Part shown: positions 17,934 to 27,306 of the stretch, piece after piece
How positions within the stretch are numbered: position 1 is the stretch's first letter
Layout of the letters: each line of letters opens with the position of its first letter
DNA from: Mortierella sp. BCC40632
Lineage: Eukaryota; Mortierellomycota; Mortierellomycetes; Mortierellales; Mortierellaceae
Assembly: GCA_011634665.1 (NCBI GenBank)
Contig: WAEK01000042.1
Span: 1-50,952, forward strand
Length of the DNA: 50,952 nt
Direction: 5' to 3'
Made by a program: the position numbers and the translations under genes
The notes under the pieces: generated by a model
Databases searched by the model: none
What the model saw: the letters and a program-made list of their open reading frames with translations, nothing else
What the model was told of the DNA's origin: nothing

Positions 17934-18701
17934 ATGTTTAATTTAGGAAATTGGTATGTACTTCCATACGGGCAAATGAGCTTCTGGGGTAAATTTTGTG
18001 CCCAAGATGACTTAAGTTTTTTAAATACAAATCCAAACAATTTAATTTATAGTTCAATTTTACCTTTTATAGCTCCAAAAACAAAATCAGCGAATAGAAT
18101 AGGTCCTCATGACTATAAGGTCCTTTCTATTTTGATTGGATCTTTATTAGGAGATGCCCATGCTGAAAAACATGGGAACGGTACTAGATTTTGCTTTCAA
18201 CAAGAGCATTTACACAATTCTTATTTATTATGGTTTCATAATTATTTAAGTGAATTAGGATATTGTAATAGTACAATACCTAAAATAACTTCAAGAATAG
18301 GTAAACAAGGTAAATTAAGATATATTTCTAGATTTAAAACTTACACTTTTTCAAGTTTTAATTGGATCCATGAATCTTTCTATAAAGATGGTATTAAAGT
18401 AATACCTAATAATTTAGATGAATACTTATCACCTTTAGCTTTAGCAGTCTGGATCCAAGATGATGGAGGAAAAGTATCCTCAGGCTTAAAAATAGCTACA
18501 AATAGTTTTACTTATGATGAAGTTAATATTTTAGCTAAAATATTAAGAGATAAATATAACTTAAAAGTATCTATTATAAAAGCTGGGGCTTTAAATCAAT
18601 ATAATCTATATATCTCTAAATCGTCAATGAAAGATTTAGCAGAAATTATAAAACCTCATCTTCATCCATCGATGTACTATAAATTAAATGGTTATATTTA
18701 A
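17934..18701 (+). CDS. LAGLIDADG_2 endonuclease of cob intron 4, in frame with exon 4
   Basis: The frame starts just before exon 4 and continues into the intron. First motif 'LSILIGSLLGDAHAEKH', then 'NWIHESFYKDGIKVIP', second motif 'LALAVWIQDDGGK', and C-terminus 'PHLHPSMYYKLNGYI'. Both catalytic acidic positions are present and the frame is uninterrupted. It is the same subgroup as the gene of cob intron 6 (25387). The ribozyme core follows at 18784. Likely an active homing endonuclease, possibly also a maturase as known for some cob intron proteins. Confidence 0.85.
   Translation: MFNLGNWYVLPYGQMSFWGKFCAQDDLSFLNTNPNNLIYSSILPFIAPKTKSANRIGPHDYKVLSILIGSLLGDAHAEKHGNGTRFCFQQEHLHNSYLLWFHNYLSELGYCNSTIPKITSRIGKQGKLRYISRFKTYTFSSFNWIHESFYKDGIKVIPNNLDEYLSPLALAVWIQDDGGKVSSGLKIATNSFTYDEVNILAKILRDKYNLKVSIIKAGALNQYNLYISKSSMKDLAEIIKPHLHPSMYYKLNGYI
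17955..17990 (+). CDS. cob: cob exon 4 (12 codons)
   Basis: The exon encodes 'YVLPYGQMSFWG', one of the most conserved stretches of cytochrome b. It joins exon 3 'TGFLG' and exon 5 '[15 protein letters not shown]' in frame. It is 36 nt long, ending at GGT before intron 4. Confidence 0.9.
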
Positions 18702-19023
18702 AAATTAAGTCATAGTTTTATCATTAGTAATTTTGCAATATATGAATAGAAAAAATTATGTTTGATATGATAAAAGCAATATCAATGAAAACGGTTAAAG
18801 AACAAAGTTTAAGACCGTCGGTTGTTCATACAATCGCTACAGACTGGCTCATTGGTAGGTGCCTGAAATGGTGCTTAATGTACAGTCGGAATCTTTATAA
18901 TATTTTAATTAATATTATCACAAGGCTATCTAACGGTATTTTTACCTACTTAGCGTTATACACTAGGTTAGCATAGTACAGGAATAAATTTGTTTTTTGG
19001 TTAAAAAATTTATTAAAGATTAG
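17991..19023 (+). mobile_element. cob group I intron 4
   Basis: The intron lies between TTCTGGGGT and GCAACTGTA. Its core at 18784-18895 has 'ATGAAAACGGTTAAAG', 'AAGACCGTCGG', 'CGCTACAGACTGG' and 'GTACAGTCGG', the same ribozyme family as nad5 (1090), cob intron 3 (17638) and cob intron 6 (27592). The LAGLIDADG gene lies upstream of the core. Confidence 0.8.
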
Positions 19024-19194
19024 GCAACTGTAATTACAAACTTAATGTCAGCAATACCGTGGATTGGTAATGATTTCGTAGAGTTTCTATGGGGAGGTTT
19101 CAGCGTAGGTAATCCTACTTTAAACAGATTCTTTAGTTTACATTATTTATTACCATTCATATTAGCAGCTTTAGTAGTAATGCATTTTATAGCT
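19024..19194 (+). CDS. cob: cob exon 5
   Basis: The 57 codons encode '[20 protein letters not shown]', '[20 protein letters not shown]' and '[17 protein letters not shown]'. They include the heme-ligand histidines of 'FFSLHYLLP' and 'VVMH'. The frame is intact. The exon ends GCT before an intron that starts CAAGTG. The protein continues 'LHEHGSNNPLG' in the next two exons. Confidence 0.9.
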
Positions 19195-19489
19195 CAAGTG
19201 TAGGGCCTTTATATTAGTAATAATATAATTAGCATCAAGCTATATGCTGGAATTTTCTAAAGCCTTAAATACCAAAATGTTAAATATTTGGTAAATATAA
19301 AGTACCTATATCTTAAACATTCGGTAAAAATTTTAAGGATAATATAATGAATAATCAGCAGGTAACCGGTTTAAATGTATATTTATATACTAACAGGAAC
19401 CTCAGAGACTACACGCTTGATATCCTATATGGAATAGATAGGATGATGATATAGTCCAGTTTAATTTTGAAAAAAATTATTAGTTACTG
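19195..19489 (+). mobile_element. Compact group I ribozyme at start of cob intron 5
   Basis: It begins 'CAAGTGTAGGGCCTTTATAT' and contains 'AATCAGCAGG', 'CCTCAGAGACTACACGCT' and 'GATGATGATATAGTCCAG', ending 'ACTG'. It is closely similar to displaced cox2 intron a (47152-47391), which has the same boundary bases. Sequence after 19489 is not a good match to the next cob exon, so the original 3' junction may have been overwritten. Confidence 0.75.
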
Positions 19490-19728
19490 TTCATAACTCA
19501 ACCGTATTTTCTTGACGGCATACGACTTTCAAAGTTGTTAAAAAATTCAGCTTTTTCGGAAAGTAGGTGTATTTTAGAAATAGATTAATATAAAGAAGAA
19601 AAGAAAAAATAAAGATATTTAATATAAATATGTTACTATTAGAAAATTTAATTTTAGTAATGACGATACCACAAGCTTCTCTTTATTTATCAACAATCTT
19701 AATTCACAGATGTGCTTTTCTTATATTA

Positions 19729-19779
19729 TTTATTTATAATTATTTGACATTTTTATTTATTTATAATTATTTGACATTT
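19729..19779 (+). repeat. 25-nt tandem duplication
   Basis: 'TTATTTATAATTATTTGACA' plus TTTTT occurs twice in tandem in the region leading into a broken GIY-YIG gene. It adds a repeated hydrophobic stretch to the local reading frame. Confidence 0.7.
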
Positions 19780-20039
19780 TTATTTATTCAATATAACGGA
19801 AGGTTCTATCAACTATCAATTTATCATCAAAGTATGTTATTATTAGCGAAAAAGAAAGTAATTTTTACAAAATTATTAATTAATATTCTACTCAGTATTT
19901 TAGGGTATTATTTTATCCACCTTCTTCTAGAATATATTTTTTAGTATCTTTAGATTACGATTGTCTTTTATCTGTTCTTCCAGTAATTGTTTATTCAAAT
20001 GCTGAGACTGACAAATCAAGAATTTTATCAGATAACAGA

Positions 20040-20089
20040 GGTAAAGCTCCCCTGGGGGGCTTTACCCCCCCCCCCGGGGGAGGTAAAGC
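20040..20089 (+). repeat. GC double hairpin element (in frame)
   Basis: GGTAAAGC-TCCCCTGGGGG-GCTTTACC-C(n)GGGGGA-GGTAAAGC. The 42-nt net insert preserves the GIY-YIG frame and adds Pro/Gly-rich residues just before the catalytic 'GIY'. Confidence 0.8.
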
Positions 20090-20374
20090 AGGAATATACC
20101 AGTGGACTCATGAATCTGGTAAGATGTATATAGGCTCTGCTGTTGATATATCAAGACGAATGTCACTTTATTTTTCTATAAAATATTTAGATTGAAATAA
20201 AAAGTATATTTGTAACGCATTAAAAGATTATAAATACTCAACATTTAGTCTTTCAATTCTTGAATATATTGATATTACGAATTTATAGAAAGAAGAAGCA
20301 CGTAAACTGATTCTTGAACGAGAGCAATATTATTTTAATTTCTTTTCACCTAAATATAATCTACTAAAAACAGC

Positions 20375-20381
20375 GCGCAGC
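20375..20381 (+). repeat. 7-nt GCGCAGC insert before CGG
   Basis: 'ACAGC-GCGCAGC-CGGTTC': removal restores Thr-Ala-Gly-Ser-Leu-Leu-Gly. Confidence 0.7.
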
Positions 20382-20924
20382 CGGTTCTTTATTAGGTTAT
20401 AAACATACGGAAGAAACTATACAAAAATTGAGAAAACCAAAATCTGATGAACAGAAAGCAAATATGAGCGGTTCTAAAAATCATTTTTTGGTAAAACTCA
20501 TTCCGCTGAATCTAAAGCAAAGATTAGTTTTGGGATGGGTACATCAATTTTTGTTTATTCTCGTGATGGTTCACTTGTTAATACTTTTTGTTCAGCTAGA
20601 AAAGCGGCTCTACATTTTAATGTAAGCAGAACTACAATATTAACTTAAAAATGGGAAATTATTTAGAAACGAGTGGCTCTTATCCATATCTGATAAATTT
20701 CCCTACTTTGAATAACACTGTTTTCAAAGAAGTATAACAATAGTAATTATATTATAATATATTATAGATTGCTCAGTTGAAATTAGAGTTATTTTATCTA
20801 CTGTAATCCTTCTCAGGTTTGAGAAATATTAATATTAGAAACACGTTAATGATATAGAAAATTATCTAAATCTTTAACACCCACCCCGTTGCTGAAGGCC
20901 TTGTCAACCGCTAAACTTTTCCAT

Positions 20925-21110
20925 ACTAGCATAAGTAATTCGGTAAAAAGATTGAGTAAAGCTCCCTTCGGGGGCTTTACCCCGGGGAGGGGAGGTAAAG
21001 CTGAAAAAGAGAAAATTATGAACTTGATGACTACTTACGTCAAGTATTAGTAGGTAGGTAATATACTCGGGAGGGTAAAAAAAATATTTATGAAAAATAA
21101 ACAGGCTAAG
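20925..21110 (+). pseudogene. N-terminal remnant of a LAGLIDADG_2 gene with GC hairpin
   Basis: 'SVKRLSKAEKEKIMNL', read across a GC double hairpin (20956-21002), resembles the 'STKRLTN.E' start of LAGLIDADG_2 genes. 'QVLVG' in the next frame resembles the first motif. It is cut near 21110 by the cassette at 21121. It is probably the 5' end of the gene continued at 21938. Confidence 0.5.
20956..21002 (+). repeat. GC double hairpin element
   Basis: GTAAAGC-TCCCTTCGGGG-GCTTTAC-CCCGGGGAGGGGAG-GTAAAGC. Confidence 0.8.
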
Positions 21111-21120
21111 ACCGATTATT

Positions 21121-21932
21121 AAGAATTAACAGGAATTGATTAAAAGATAGTTTAATACAAATCATGTCTTAATTGACATGATCTAGAAAGTTCAAATCTA
21201 ATGTTCAAGTTTAATAATTATATACGTGCAAGTTTTGTTAATAGATTATATAGTACTAAAAGATTAACTAATGAAGAGAAGAATTCTTTTTCTGTTTCAC
21301 CTCATTTACATGAAGTACTTATAGGTATTATTCTGGGCGATGTTTCTGTTAAAAGAAAATCTACTATTCATAATACTTATTTATATTTTGAACAAGGGCT
21401 AATACATGAAGCATATATTCTACATTTATATGATTTGTTTAAGATTATTGTTCTTCAGGGCCTAAATATAATGCCCGAAAACCTGATTTTCGGACGGGTA
21501 AAATATACACTAGAGTATATTTTATTACTAGATATTTACCTTGTTTCAATTATTATTGTGATTTATTTTATGTAGATAAAGTTAAGAGAATTCCTTTGAA
21601 CATTGGTGAATTATTGACTCCTGTAGGTTTAGCATATTGGGCAATGGACGATGGTAGTATAAAATCATCTGGATTTATACTTTGTACAGACTCCTATACT
21701 TTAAGTGAAGTAGAATTATTGATTAAAGTATTGAAAGATAATTTTGATTTAAATTGTCCTATTCACAAAAGTGGAAATAATTATAGAATCTATATTAAGT
21801 CAGATTCGATGGATAAATTTAGATCTCTTGTTACACCATATTTTCATGAATCATTGATGTATAAACTTGCAGTTTAATAATATCTTTTTTGGTTTTTTTT
21901 ATTAATAAAATAAACACCCCGTTGGGCCCCCT
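21121..21932 (+). mobile_element. LAGLIDADG_2 cassette with leader and 3' motif
   Basis: It consists of leader (21121-21200, matching 2360-2429), gene (21201-21877) and the motif 'AAACACCCCGTTGGGCCCC' (21912). It has the same organisation as the cassette at 2321-3212 and interrupts another LAGLIDADG_2 gene near its 5' end. Confidence 0.7.
21201..21877 (+). pseudogene. LAGLIDADG_2 endonuclease, frameshifted
   Basis: A close paralogue of 2430, 10838 and 46147: 'YSTKRLTNEEKNSF', first motif 'LHEVLIGIILGDVSV', '[18 protein letters not shown]', then a frame change near 21450 and back near 21570. '[20 protein letters not shown]' and C-terminus 'YFHESLMYKLAV' follow. All motifs are conserved, so the break is recent or an error. 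Confidence 0.8.
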
Positions 21933-21937
21933 CCCAC

Positions 21938-22238
21938 ATGAGAAGATTCTCCGAAAATTCTAACGTAAGAGTTATATTTAGACAAGGATCAACTAATGCA
22001 TCTTATTTATTACATTTGTATGAATTATTTCAAAGATTTGTGGCTAGTCCACCTACTGTAACTAACATTTTAGATACAAAAACAGGTAGAACTAGACATA
22101 ATCTTAGTTTCTCTACTTTAGCTCTTCCATGTTTCAACAAATTATATGATTCTTTTTATGAAAACAAAATAAAAAAAATTCCAGATAATATTGCTGATCT
22201 CTTAACGCCAGTAAGTTTAGCTTATTGGATAATGTCCT
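21938..22238 (+). pseudogene. LAGLIDADG_2 gene, piece 1 of 3
   Basis: The piece encodes 'RVIFRQGSTNASYLLHLYEL' to '[10 protein letters not shown]', and breaks exactly inside the second LAGLIDADG motif. The continuation 'DDGSFTGSGLRIFTNSFSS' is at 23688. It belongs to a subgroup close to the genes of cob introns 4 and 6 and is probably the original gene of cob intron 5. Confidence 0.75.
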
Positions 22239-22524
22239 AGAGAGATAAATTTATATAGATATATTTGTCAGCAACATCACCCTTAGTACTTTAAAATAAT
22301 ATAAAATTGTTTTATAATATAAATAGCATTTATCTTACGTCAAATCGTCATTTTCTGAGAATAATAATTATAATTAATTACATAATCTATTATATTTTTA
22401 TCATTTTAATTAAATCATTTAATCCGGATTGTTCAAGTCTTTTTTTTTTATAAACCCTCGGCCCGCCCGGGGTTTTCTGATACTTGAGAATAAGATTTCT
22501 TAAAAAATGATTCTAATATTCTAA

Positions 22525-23647
22525 TTTAAACATTTAATAAATAAAGGATTGTCAAATATATAAAAAAAATTATGAAACGATGGCTTTTTTCAACAAATGC
22601 TAAAGATATAGGTATGTTATATCTAAATTTAGTATTATTTTCAGGCATGATTACTATTGTATTTTATATTATAGTAATCCTTACTTTTCTGGCGAGTCTT
22701 TTCTATGGGGTAGAAGATGCTGTTTTAATCTCTTTTGTTCCTATTATTGTTTATTCTGATGTGAAGGCTAATAAGACAAAAATAATTTCTGACAATAAAA
22801 GTAAAGCAGGTATTTACCTCTGGACCCACATTAAGTCAAAAAAAATTTATATTGGTTCTGCAGTAGATTTATCAAAACGATTTAAGAACTACTTAAATGA
22901 AAGTCATTTAGAGGGATTTAAAACCGTATATATCTATAATTCACTACTTAGTCACTCTTATTCTGCATTTTCCTTAGCTATACTTGAATATATTGATATC
23001 TCGAGTTTATCTAAAGAAGAAGCACGAAAGTTGATTTTAGAACGTGAGCAAATTTATTTGGATCAAATTTTTTCAGTAGATAAACCTAATACTTATAATA
23101 TTCTTAAAGAAGCAGGTTCTTCGTTAGGTTATAAACACACTGAGGAAACTATTGCCGCTATGAAGAATAGAATTCATAGTACTGAAACAAAGGTTTTACT
23201 GAGTGAGATTAATAAAGGTGAGAATAATCCAATGTTTAATAGATTGGCTGAAAATCATCCAATGTATGGTAAAACTCATTCGGCTGAATCTTTAATAAAA
23301 ATGAGAGAAGCCAAAAAGGGGTAGCTAAATCAGAAGAGCACAAACTAAAAATTAGTGAGGCTTTGTCTGGTGAGACTAATCCTTTCTTTGGTAAAAGACA
23401 TTCCGCAGAGACTCTAACAAAACTAAGTGTTGCAAATGGAACTACTATTTATGTTTATGATAGTCAAGGTTCATTAGTAAACAGTTTTAGTTCAGCTAGA
23501 AAAGCTGCTGAATATTTTAATTCTACTCATTCTACAATTATGAGATATATAAGAAATAATTCATTATTTCAGGATAAATGGTATTTATCTCGTTCCGAAG
23601 ATTTTTTAATTAGTTCAAACATGGGTTCTTCAGATTGCGAGAAATAA
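22525..23647 (+). pseudogene. GIY-YIG endonuclease with Cox1 leader and N-terminus (copy C), frameshifted
   Basis: The cox1 leader and codons 'MKRWLFSTNAKDIGMLYL' start at 22572. A full GIY-YIG domain follows ('AGIYLWTHIKSKKIYIGSAV', 'EREQIYLDQIF'), then NUMOD3 repeats, a stop after 'REAKKG' at 23324, and, in another frame from 23363, more repeats and a NUMOD1 module ending 'FQDKWYLSRSED'. Only one frame change separates the halves. The cassette lies inside the LAGLIDADG_2 gene between 'WIM' and 'DDG'. Confidence 0.75.
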
Positions 23648-23687
23648 TAAGAATGAATTGTAAATTTTACCTTAGCAGATTCCTACA

Positions 23688-23893
23688 TACGTTGCGATGA
23701 TGGAAGTTTTACAGGTAGTGGATTAAGAATTTTTACAAATTCATTCAGTTCTAAGGATTTAGATTTATTAATAAATGCATTAGAGAAAAATTTCTCTATT
23801 AAAGCTTCAAGAAATATTCAGTATAAAGATAGATCTCAATATACTTTATATATTACTAAAGCCCAATAACAGTACAGTAAAATCCCTGGTTAA
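23688..23893 (+). pseudogene. LAGLIDADG_2 gene, piece 2 of 3
   Basis: 'DDGSFTGSGLRIFTNSFSSK' through 'ALEKNFSIKASRNIQYKDRS' to 'YITKAQ' and 'SLVKDH'. It continues piece 1 at the second LAGLIDADG motif. An internal stop follows 'KAQ'. The end 'MHPDMLYKLG' is found at 25327. Confidence 0.75.
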
Positions 23894-24281
23894 AGATCAT
23901 TGAGATTTAGTAAATAATTATAAATAATAAATTTATTTACTAAAGTTATATAAAAAATCATTCCTTAAATTAATGGCGGTCTTTTATTAAAGAGACTTGA
24001 CTTAATAAGATACTAATGTTTATTTAAATTTTAATTTTCTGCGCTAAAAATTTGACAAAAATATAAAATTTGATAAATATATTAAGAATTTATATTTATG
24101 AATTATATGCAAATAACTATTTTTAGTAAAAAGTTCGAGTCTTACAATAAATAATTTGTATATAATATAAATAAATTCTAACCATAAAGTGTGTCAAATA
24201 AATAAGTATATTATCGATTTTAGACGAAGATAAGTGATTAATAATCACATTGGGAACAAATAGTAATTTTATAAAATAAAC

Positions 24282-25177
24282 ATGAAAAATTCAATTATCT
24301 TATTTAATTTTGAAAGATCTGAACAAGCAGAAATAATTTTGATCTCTGCAATTGTTATTTATTCTAATGCTGAGACAGATAAAGCTTCAATTTTTAGGGA
24401 AAATAAAAATAAGACTGGAATATATCTATGGACTCACGAATCAGTAAAAAAAAAAAAATATGTTGGTAGGCCATAAAGTAGACGATTATATAAGTATTAT
24501 TCAGCATATAGTCTAAATAAAGAGAAAACTTATATATAGAGCAATTGGAGTACATGGTCATTCAGCATTTAGTTTATCAATTCTTGAATATATTGATATT
24601 TCTAATCTATCCAAAGATGAAATAAAAAAAATTAATACTTTCTAAAGAACAATATTATATTAATTTAATAAAACCCAAATTCAATTTATTAAATTATGCC
24701 GGAAATAATTTAGGATACAAACATAAAGAGGAAACATTAGAAAAAATAAGTGGTGAAAATCATCATATGTTTGGAAGAATCGGAAAAGATCATCCTAGAT
24801 ATGGTAACCACATACAGAAGAAACACGATTAGTTCTTAGTAAAATTAATAAAGAAAGAATTTTCACAGAAGAGCATAAAAAAAAATATAAGTTTAGCTTT
24901 AAAAGGGAGAAAAAAATTGATTACAAGATTAGGAGAAAATAGCCCAATGTATGGTAAAACTCATTCTCTAGAGACATTCAAAATAATGAGTGAAATTAAA
25001 GCTAAAAAAGTATTTGTGTATTCAAAAGATAATCTTTCTAATGTCTTATTGAAGTTTTCTTCCTATTCAGAGGCTGCTAAACATTTTAATTGTAATCAAT
25101 CAACAATTTCTAGAAATATTAATACTAATAAAATTTTTAAAAAAGAATTTATTCTATCCTCATTTCTTCTTTCTTAA
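24282..25177 (+). pseudogene. GIY-YIG endonuclease pseudogene inserted near the end of the LAGLIDADG_2 gene
   Basis: Pieces include 'AIVIYSNAETDKASI', 'TGIYLWTHESVKKKKYVG', 'LGYKHKEETLEKISGENHHM', NUMOD3 repeats, and a NUMOD1 module 'AAKHFNCNQSTISRNI' ending at 25177. At least five frame breaks, many in A-runs. A leader with 'AAAAGTTCGAGTCTTACAAT' lies upstream (24130) but lacks the Cox1 start. Confidence 0.7.
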
Positions 25178-25326
25178 ATTATTATTTATAAGATTTTTTA
25201 TATAACTTATCTCAGTTCCTCCGGGCTCAGAATAAGAAAATTTAGCAGGTTTCCAAGACAATCGGTTTAGTTAGCTAGTTAATTTAGTATATATATATGA
25301 AAAGTGAATTATAGATCCCTGGTTAA

Positions 25327-25380
25327 AGATCATATGCATCCTGACATGTTATATAAACTAGGTCCTAGTTTAGATCAATA
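25327..25380 (+). pseudogene. LAGLIDADG_2 gene, piece 3 of 3
   Basis: 'MHPDMLYKLGPSLDQ' then TAA: the standard C-terminus of the family, directly continuing 'SLVKDH'. The words 'CCCTGGTTAAAGATCAT' occur at both 23884 and 25317, a target duplication of about 17 nt around the inserted GIY-YIG cassette. Confidence 0.75.
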
Positions 25381-25386
25381 ATATTT

Positions 25387-26130
25387 TTGCTACACGAACA
25401 TGGATCAAATTTAGGTCCAAAATTTATTTTTAAAAATTATAAACATAAAATTAATAAAGATCAAAAACGTGGACTTAAAACTTTATCATTAGCCTTTTCT
25501 AAACCTAATGTTAGAGCAATTAATAGAATAGGGCCCCACAATGAAGAAATTATATCATTTTTTGTGGGTTCATTATTAGGTGATTGTTCAGGAGAAAGAT
25601 TAATGAATGGTGGAGTTAGATTTAAATTCAAACAAAGTGTAGAACATAAAGAATATTTATTTTATTTACACGAATTCTTGTTAAAAAGAGGTTATACTAA
25701 TAATAACCCTCCAAGATTAATAAAACAAAAATTAAATAATAATGAATTTGATGCTTATTATTTTAATACTTTCAGTTTTTCTAGTTTATTATGGTTGCAT
25801 AAATCATTTTATAATAATAAAAGAAAAGTTATACCAGATAATATTTATGATTTATTAACTCCATTATCTTTAGCTATTTGGATTCAAGATGATGGTACTT
25901 GGAAAAATCCTGGGATTAAAATAGCAACACATAGTTTTACTTTACAAGAAGTTGAATTATTAATATCTGTATTAAAAAATAAATTTAATATTAAATGTAC
26001 CTATCATACTGTTTATAAAATTAATCAACATCAAATTTATATTCATAAAGAATCTGTTGATTTAATTAGAAAATTGACTTTACCTTATTTTCACGAATCT
26101 ATGCTTTATAAATTAGGCTTCCCTCTTTAA
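25387..26130 (+). CDS. LAGLIDADG_2 endonuclease of cob intron 6, fused to the microexon
   Basis: The frame passes through the microexon into 'NLGPKFIFKNYKHKINK'. First motif 'ISFFVGSLLGDCSGERL', second motif 'LSLAIWIQDDGTW', C-terminus 'LPYFHESMLYKLGFPL'. It is intact, with both acidic motif residues. The nearest relatives in the window are the genes of cob intron 4 and the three-piece gene. It is the only undamaged endonuclease in this intron; the GIY-YIG gene after it is decayed. Confidence 0.85.
   Translation: MLHEHGSNLGPKFIFKNYKHKINKDQKRGLKTLSLAFSKPNVRAINRIGPHNEEIISFFVGSLLGDCSGERLMNGGVRFKFKQSVEHKEYLFYLHEFLLKRGYTNNNPPRLIKQKLNNNEFDAYYFNTFSFSSLLWLHKSFYNNKRKVIPDNIYDLLTPLSLAIWIQDDGTWKNPGIKIATHSFTLQEVELLISVLKNKFNIKCTYHTVYKINQHQIYIHKESVDLIRKLTLPYFHESMLYKLGFPL
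25390..25405 (+). CDS. cob: cob exon 6, a 16-nt microexon
   Basis: CTACACGAACATGGAT encodes 'LHEHG' plus the first base of Ser. It bridges 'MHFIA' of exon 5 and '[10 protein letters not shown]' of exon 7. The 5' side follows intron-terminal G. The 3' side ends in T before an intron starting CAA, as at exon 5. It is essential, since this loop is universal in cytochrome b. Confidence 0.8.
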
Positions 26131-26530
26131 AACATATAAATTATTACCCCGGGCCGGCCGGGGATTTAATTAATTACATATTCTATTTATCAGAATCATT
26201 TTTCTAAGAATTAAACTCAGATATTTGTTCGAGTTCTTCTTTTTAAAATGATTTTTTTAAATCTTATTTAAATATTTAATAAATAAAGGATTATCAAACA
26301 TAAAAAAAAATATGGTACGATGGCTTTATTCAACAAAAACTAAGGATATAGAAACTCTATATCTAATTCTTGGATTATTCTCATTTATAATGGGATTATT
26401 CTTTACTTTATTCCTTTCTTTCCCCTCACAAAATCTAGGGGAAGTTTATAGTATTGGAATACTTTTTGTTCCTATAAAAGTTTATTCTAATGCTGAAACA
26501 GAGAAATCACGAATTTTGTTAGATAATAAA

Positions 26531-26580
26531 GGTAAAAGCTCCCTGGGGGGTTTTTTACCCCCGGGGGGAGGTAAAAAGCT
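26531..26580 (+). repeat. GC double hairpin element
   Basis: GGTAAAAGCT-CCCTGGGGGG-TTTTTTACC-CCCGGGGGGA-GGTAAAAAGCT. The inner inverted copy is slightly diverged. Confidence 0.7.
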
Positions 26581-26707
26581 GGTATATATCAGTGGACTCA
26601 TTTAGAAACAGGTAAAAATTTATGTTGGTTCTGCTGTTAATTTATTTATAAGACTGTTTCAATACTATTCTCCTTTACAATTGAAAACAGCAGACAACTA
26701 TATTAGT

Positions 26708-26759
26708 AGAGCTCCCCAGGGGGGGGGGCACCCCCCGGGCGGAGCGCCCCCGGGGAGCA
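26708..26759 (+). repeat. GC cluster, long form
   Basis: GAGCTCCCC, a G-run, then 'CACCCCCCGGGCGGAGCGCC' and CCCGGGGAGC. Its interior is nearly identical to the cluster at 41373-41427. Confidence 0.7.
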
Positions 26760-26931
26760 TTAATACTTCATTCTTATTCTTCATTTAGTTTATCTATTTT
26801 TAGAGTATATTGATATTTCTAATTTATCTAAAAGAAACACGTAAAAAAAGAATTCTGGAATGTGAGCAGTCTTATCTTGATAAGATCTTTTAGGAAAATG
26901 AACCAAATACATATAATACACTTAAAGAAGC

Positions 26932-26938
26932 GCGCAGC
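26932..26938 (+). repeat. 7-nt GCGCAGC insert before CGG
   Basis: 'GAAGC-GCGCAGC-CGGTTCC': removal restores Glu-Ala-Gly-Ser-Leu-Leu-Gly. Confidence 0.7.
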
Positions 26939-27306
26939 CGGTTCCTTGCTTGGATTTAATCACTCAGAAGAAACTAAATCCGAATTGAGTGAAATCAATT
27001 TGGGTGATAATCATCCGAATTTTGGTAAAACTCGTTCAGCTGAAACTAAATTGAAAATTAGTGAAAGTCATAAAGGTAAAACTATTTCTGATTAAACTAG
27101 AGCGAAAATGAGTAAAACTAAAAAGGTGAAAATCATCCAATGTTTGGGAGAACTGGTGAAGATAATCCAATGTTTGGTAGAACTCTTTCAGCTGAAACTA
27201 AAGCTTTAATGAGTAAGGCTAGAAGAGGAAAAACACATTCTGCAGAAACCAAGGCTAAAATGAGTAAGAAAGTATTTGTTTTTCTAAAGATCTTATATCA
27301 AATAAA

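Larger units (their letters stand above)
12413..17954 (+). mobile_element. cob intron 3 (5.5 kb) with serial endonuclease insertions
   Basis: The distance between 'FLG' and 'YVLPYG' is 5.5 kb. It holds a GIY-YIG gene fused to exon 3, then a cassette with a cox1 5' copy and its own GIY-YIG gene, then a second GIY-YIG gene split by a LAGLIDADG gene under a copied cox2 leader. After these come another frameshifted GIY-YIG gene and finally the ribozyme core at 17637-17954. That core has 'GTGAAAACGGTTAA', 'AAGACCGTCGG', 'CGCTACAGACTGG' and 'GTACAGTCGG'. Confidence 0.7.
19950..20720 (+). pseudogene. GIY-YIG endonuclease pseudogene in cob intron 5
   Basis: Recognisable pieces are 'LPVIVYSNAETDKSRI', a GC double hairpin kept in frame, 'AGIYQWTHESGKMYIGSAVD', 'EREQYYFNFFSPKYN', a 7-nt GCGCAGC insert (20375), NUMOD3-like repeats, and a NUMOD1 module ('ARKAALHFNVSRTTIL'). 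In-frame stops (TGA near 20194, TAG near 20286) and several frame changes show decay beyond simple homopolymer error. Confidence 0.75.
19195..25389 (+). mobile_element. cob intron 5 (6.2 kb), site of repeated cassette insertion
   Basis: The interval separates 'VMHFIA' from the 16-nt exon 6. It starts with a compact group I ribozyme (19195-19489), then holds several broken GIY-YIG genes, a frameshifted LAGLIDADG_2 cassette, and one LAGLIDADG_2 gene cut into three. The last piece of that gene ends right before exon 6. Whether splicing occurs over the whole distance or stepwise is unknown. Confidence 0.65.

Noticed and set aside
19630..19944. 104-codon hydrophobic frame as a new membrane protein
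   Set aside because: It contains a recent 25-nt tandem duplication and leads into the N-terminus of a GIY-YIG pseudogene. The hydrophobicity follows from T-rich sequence.
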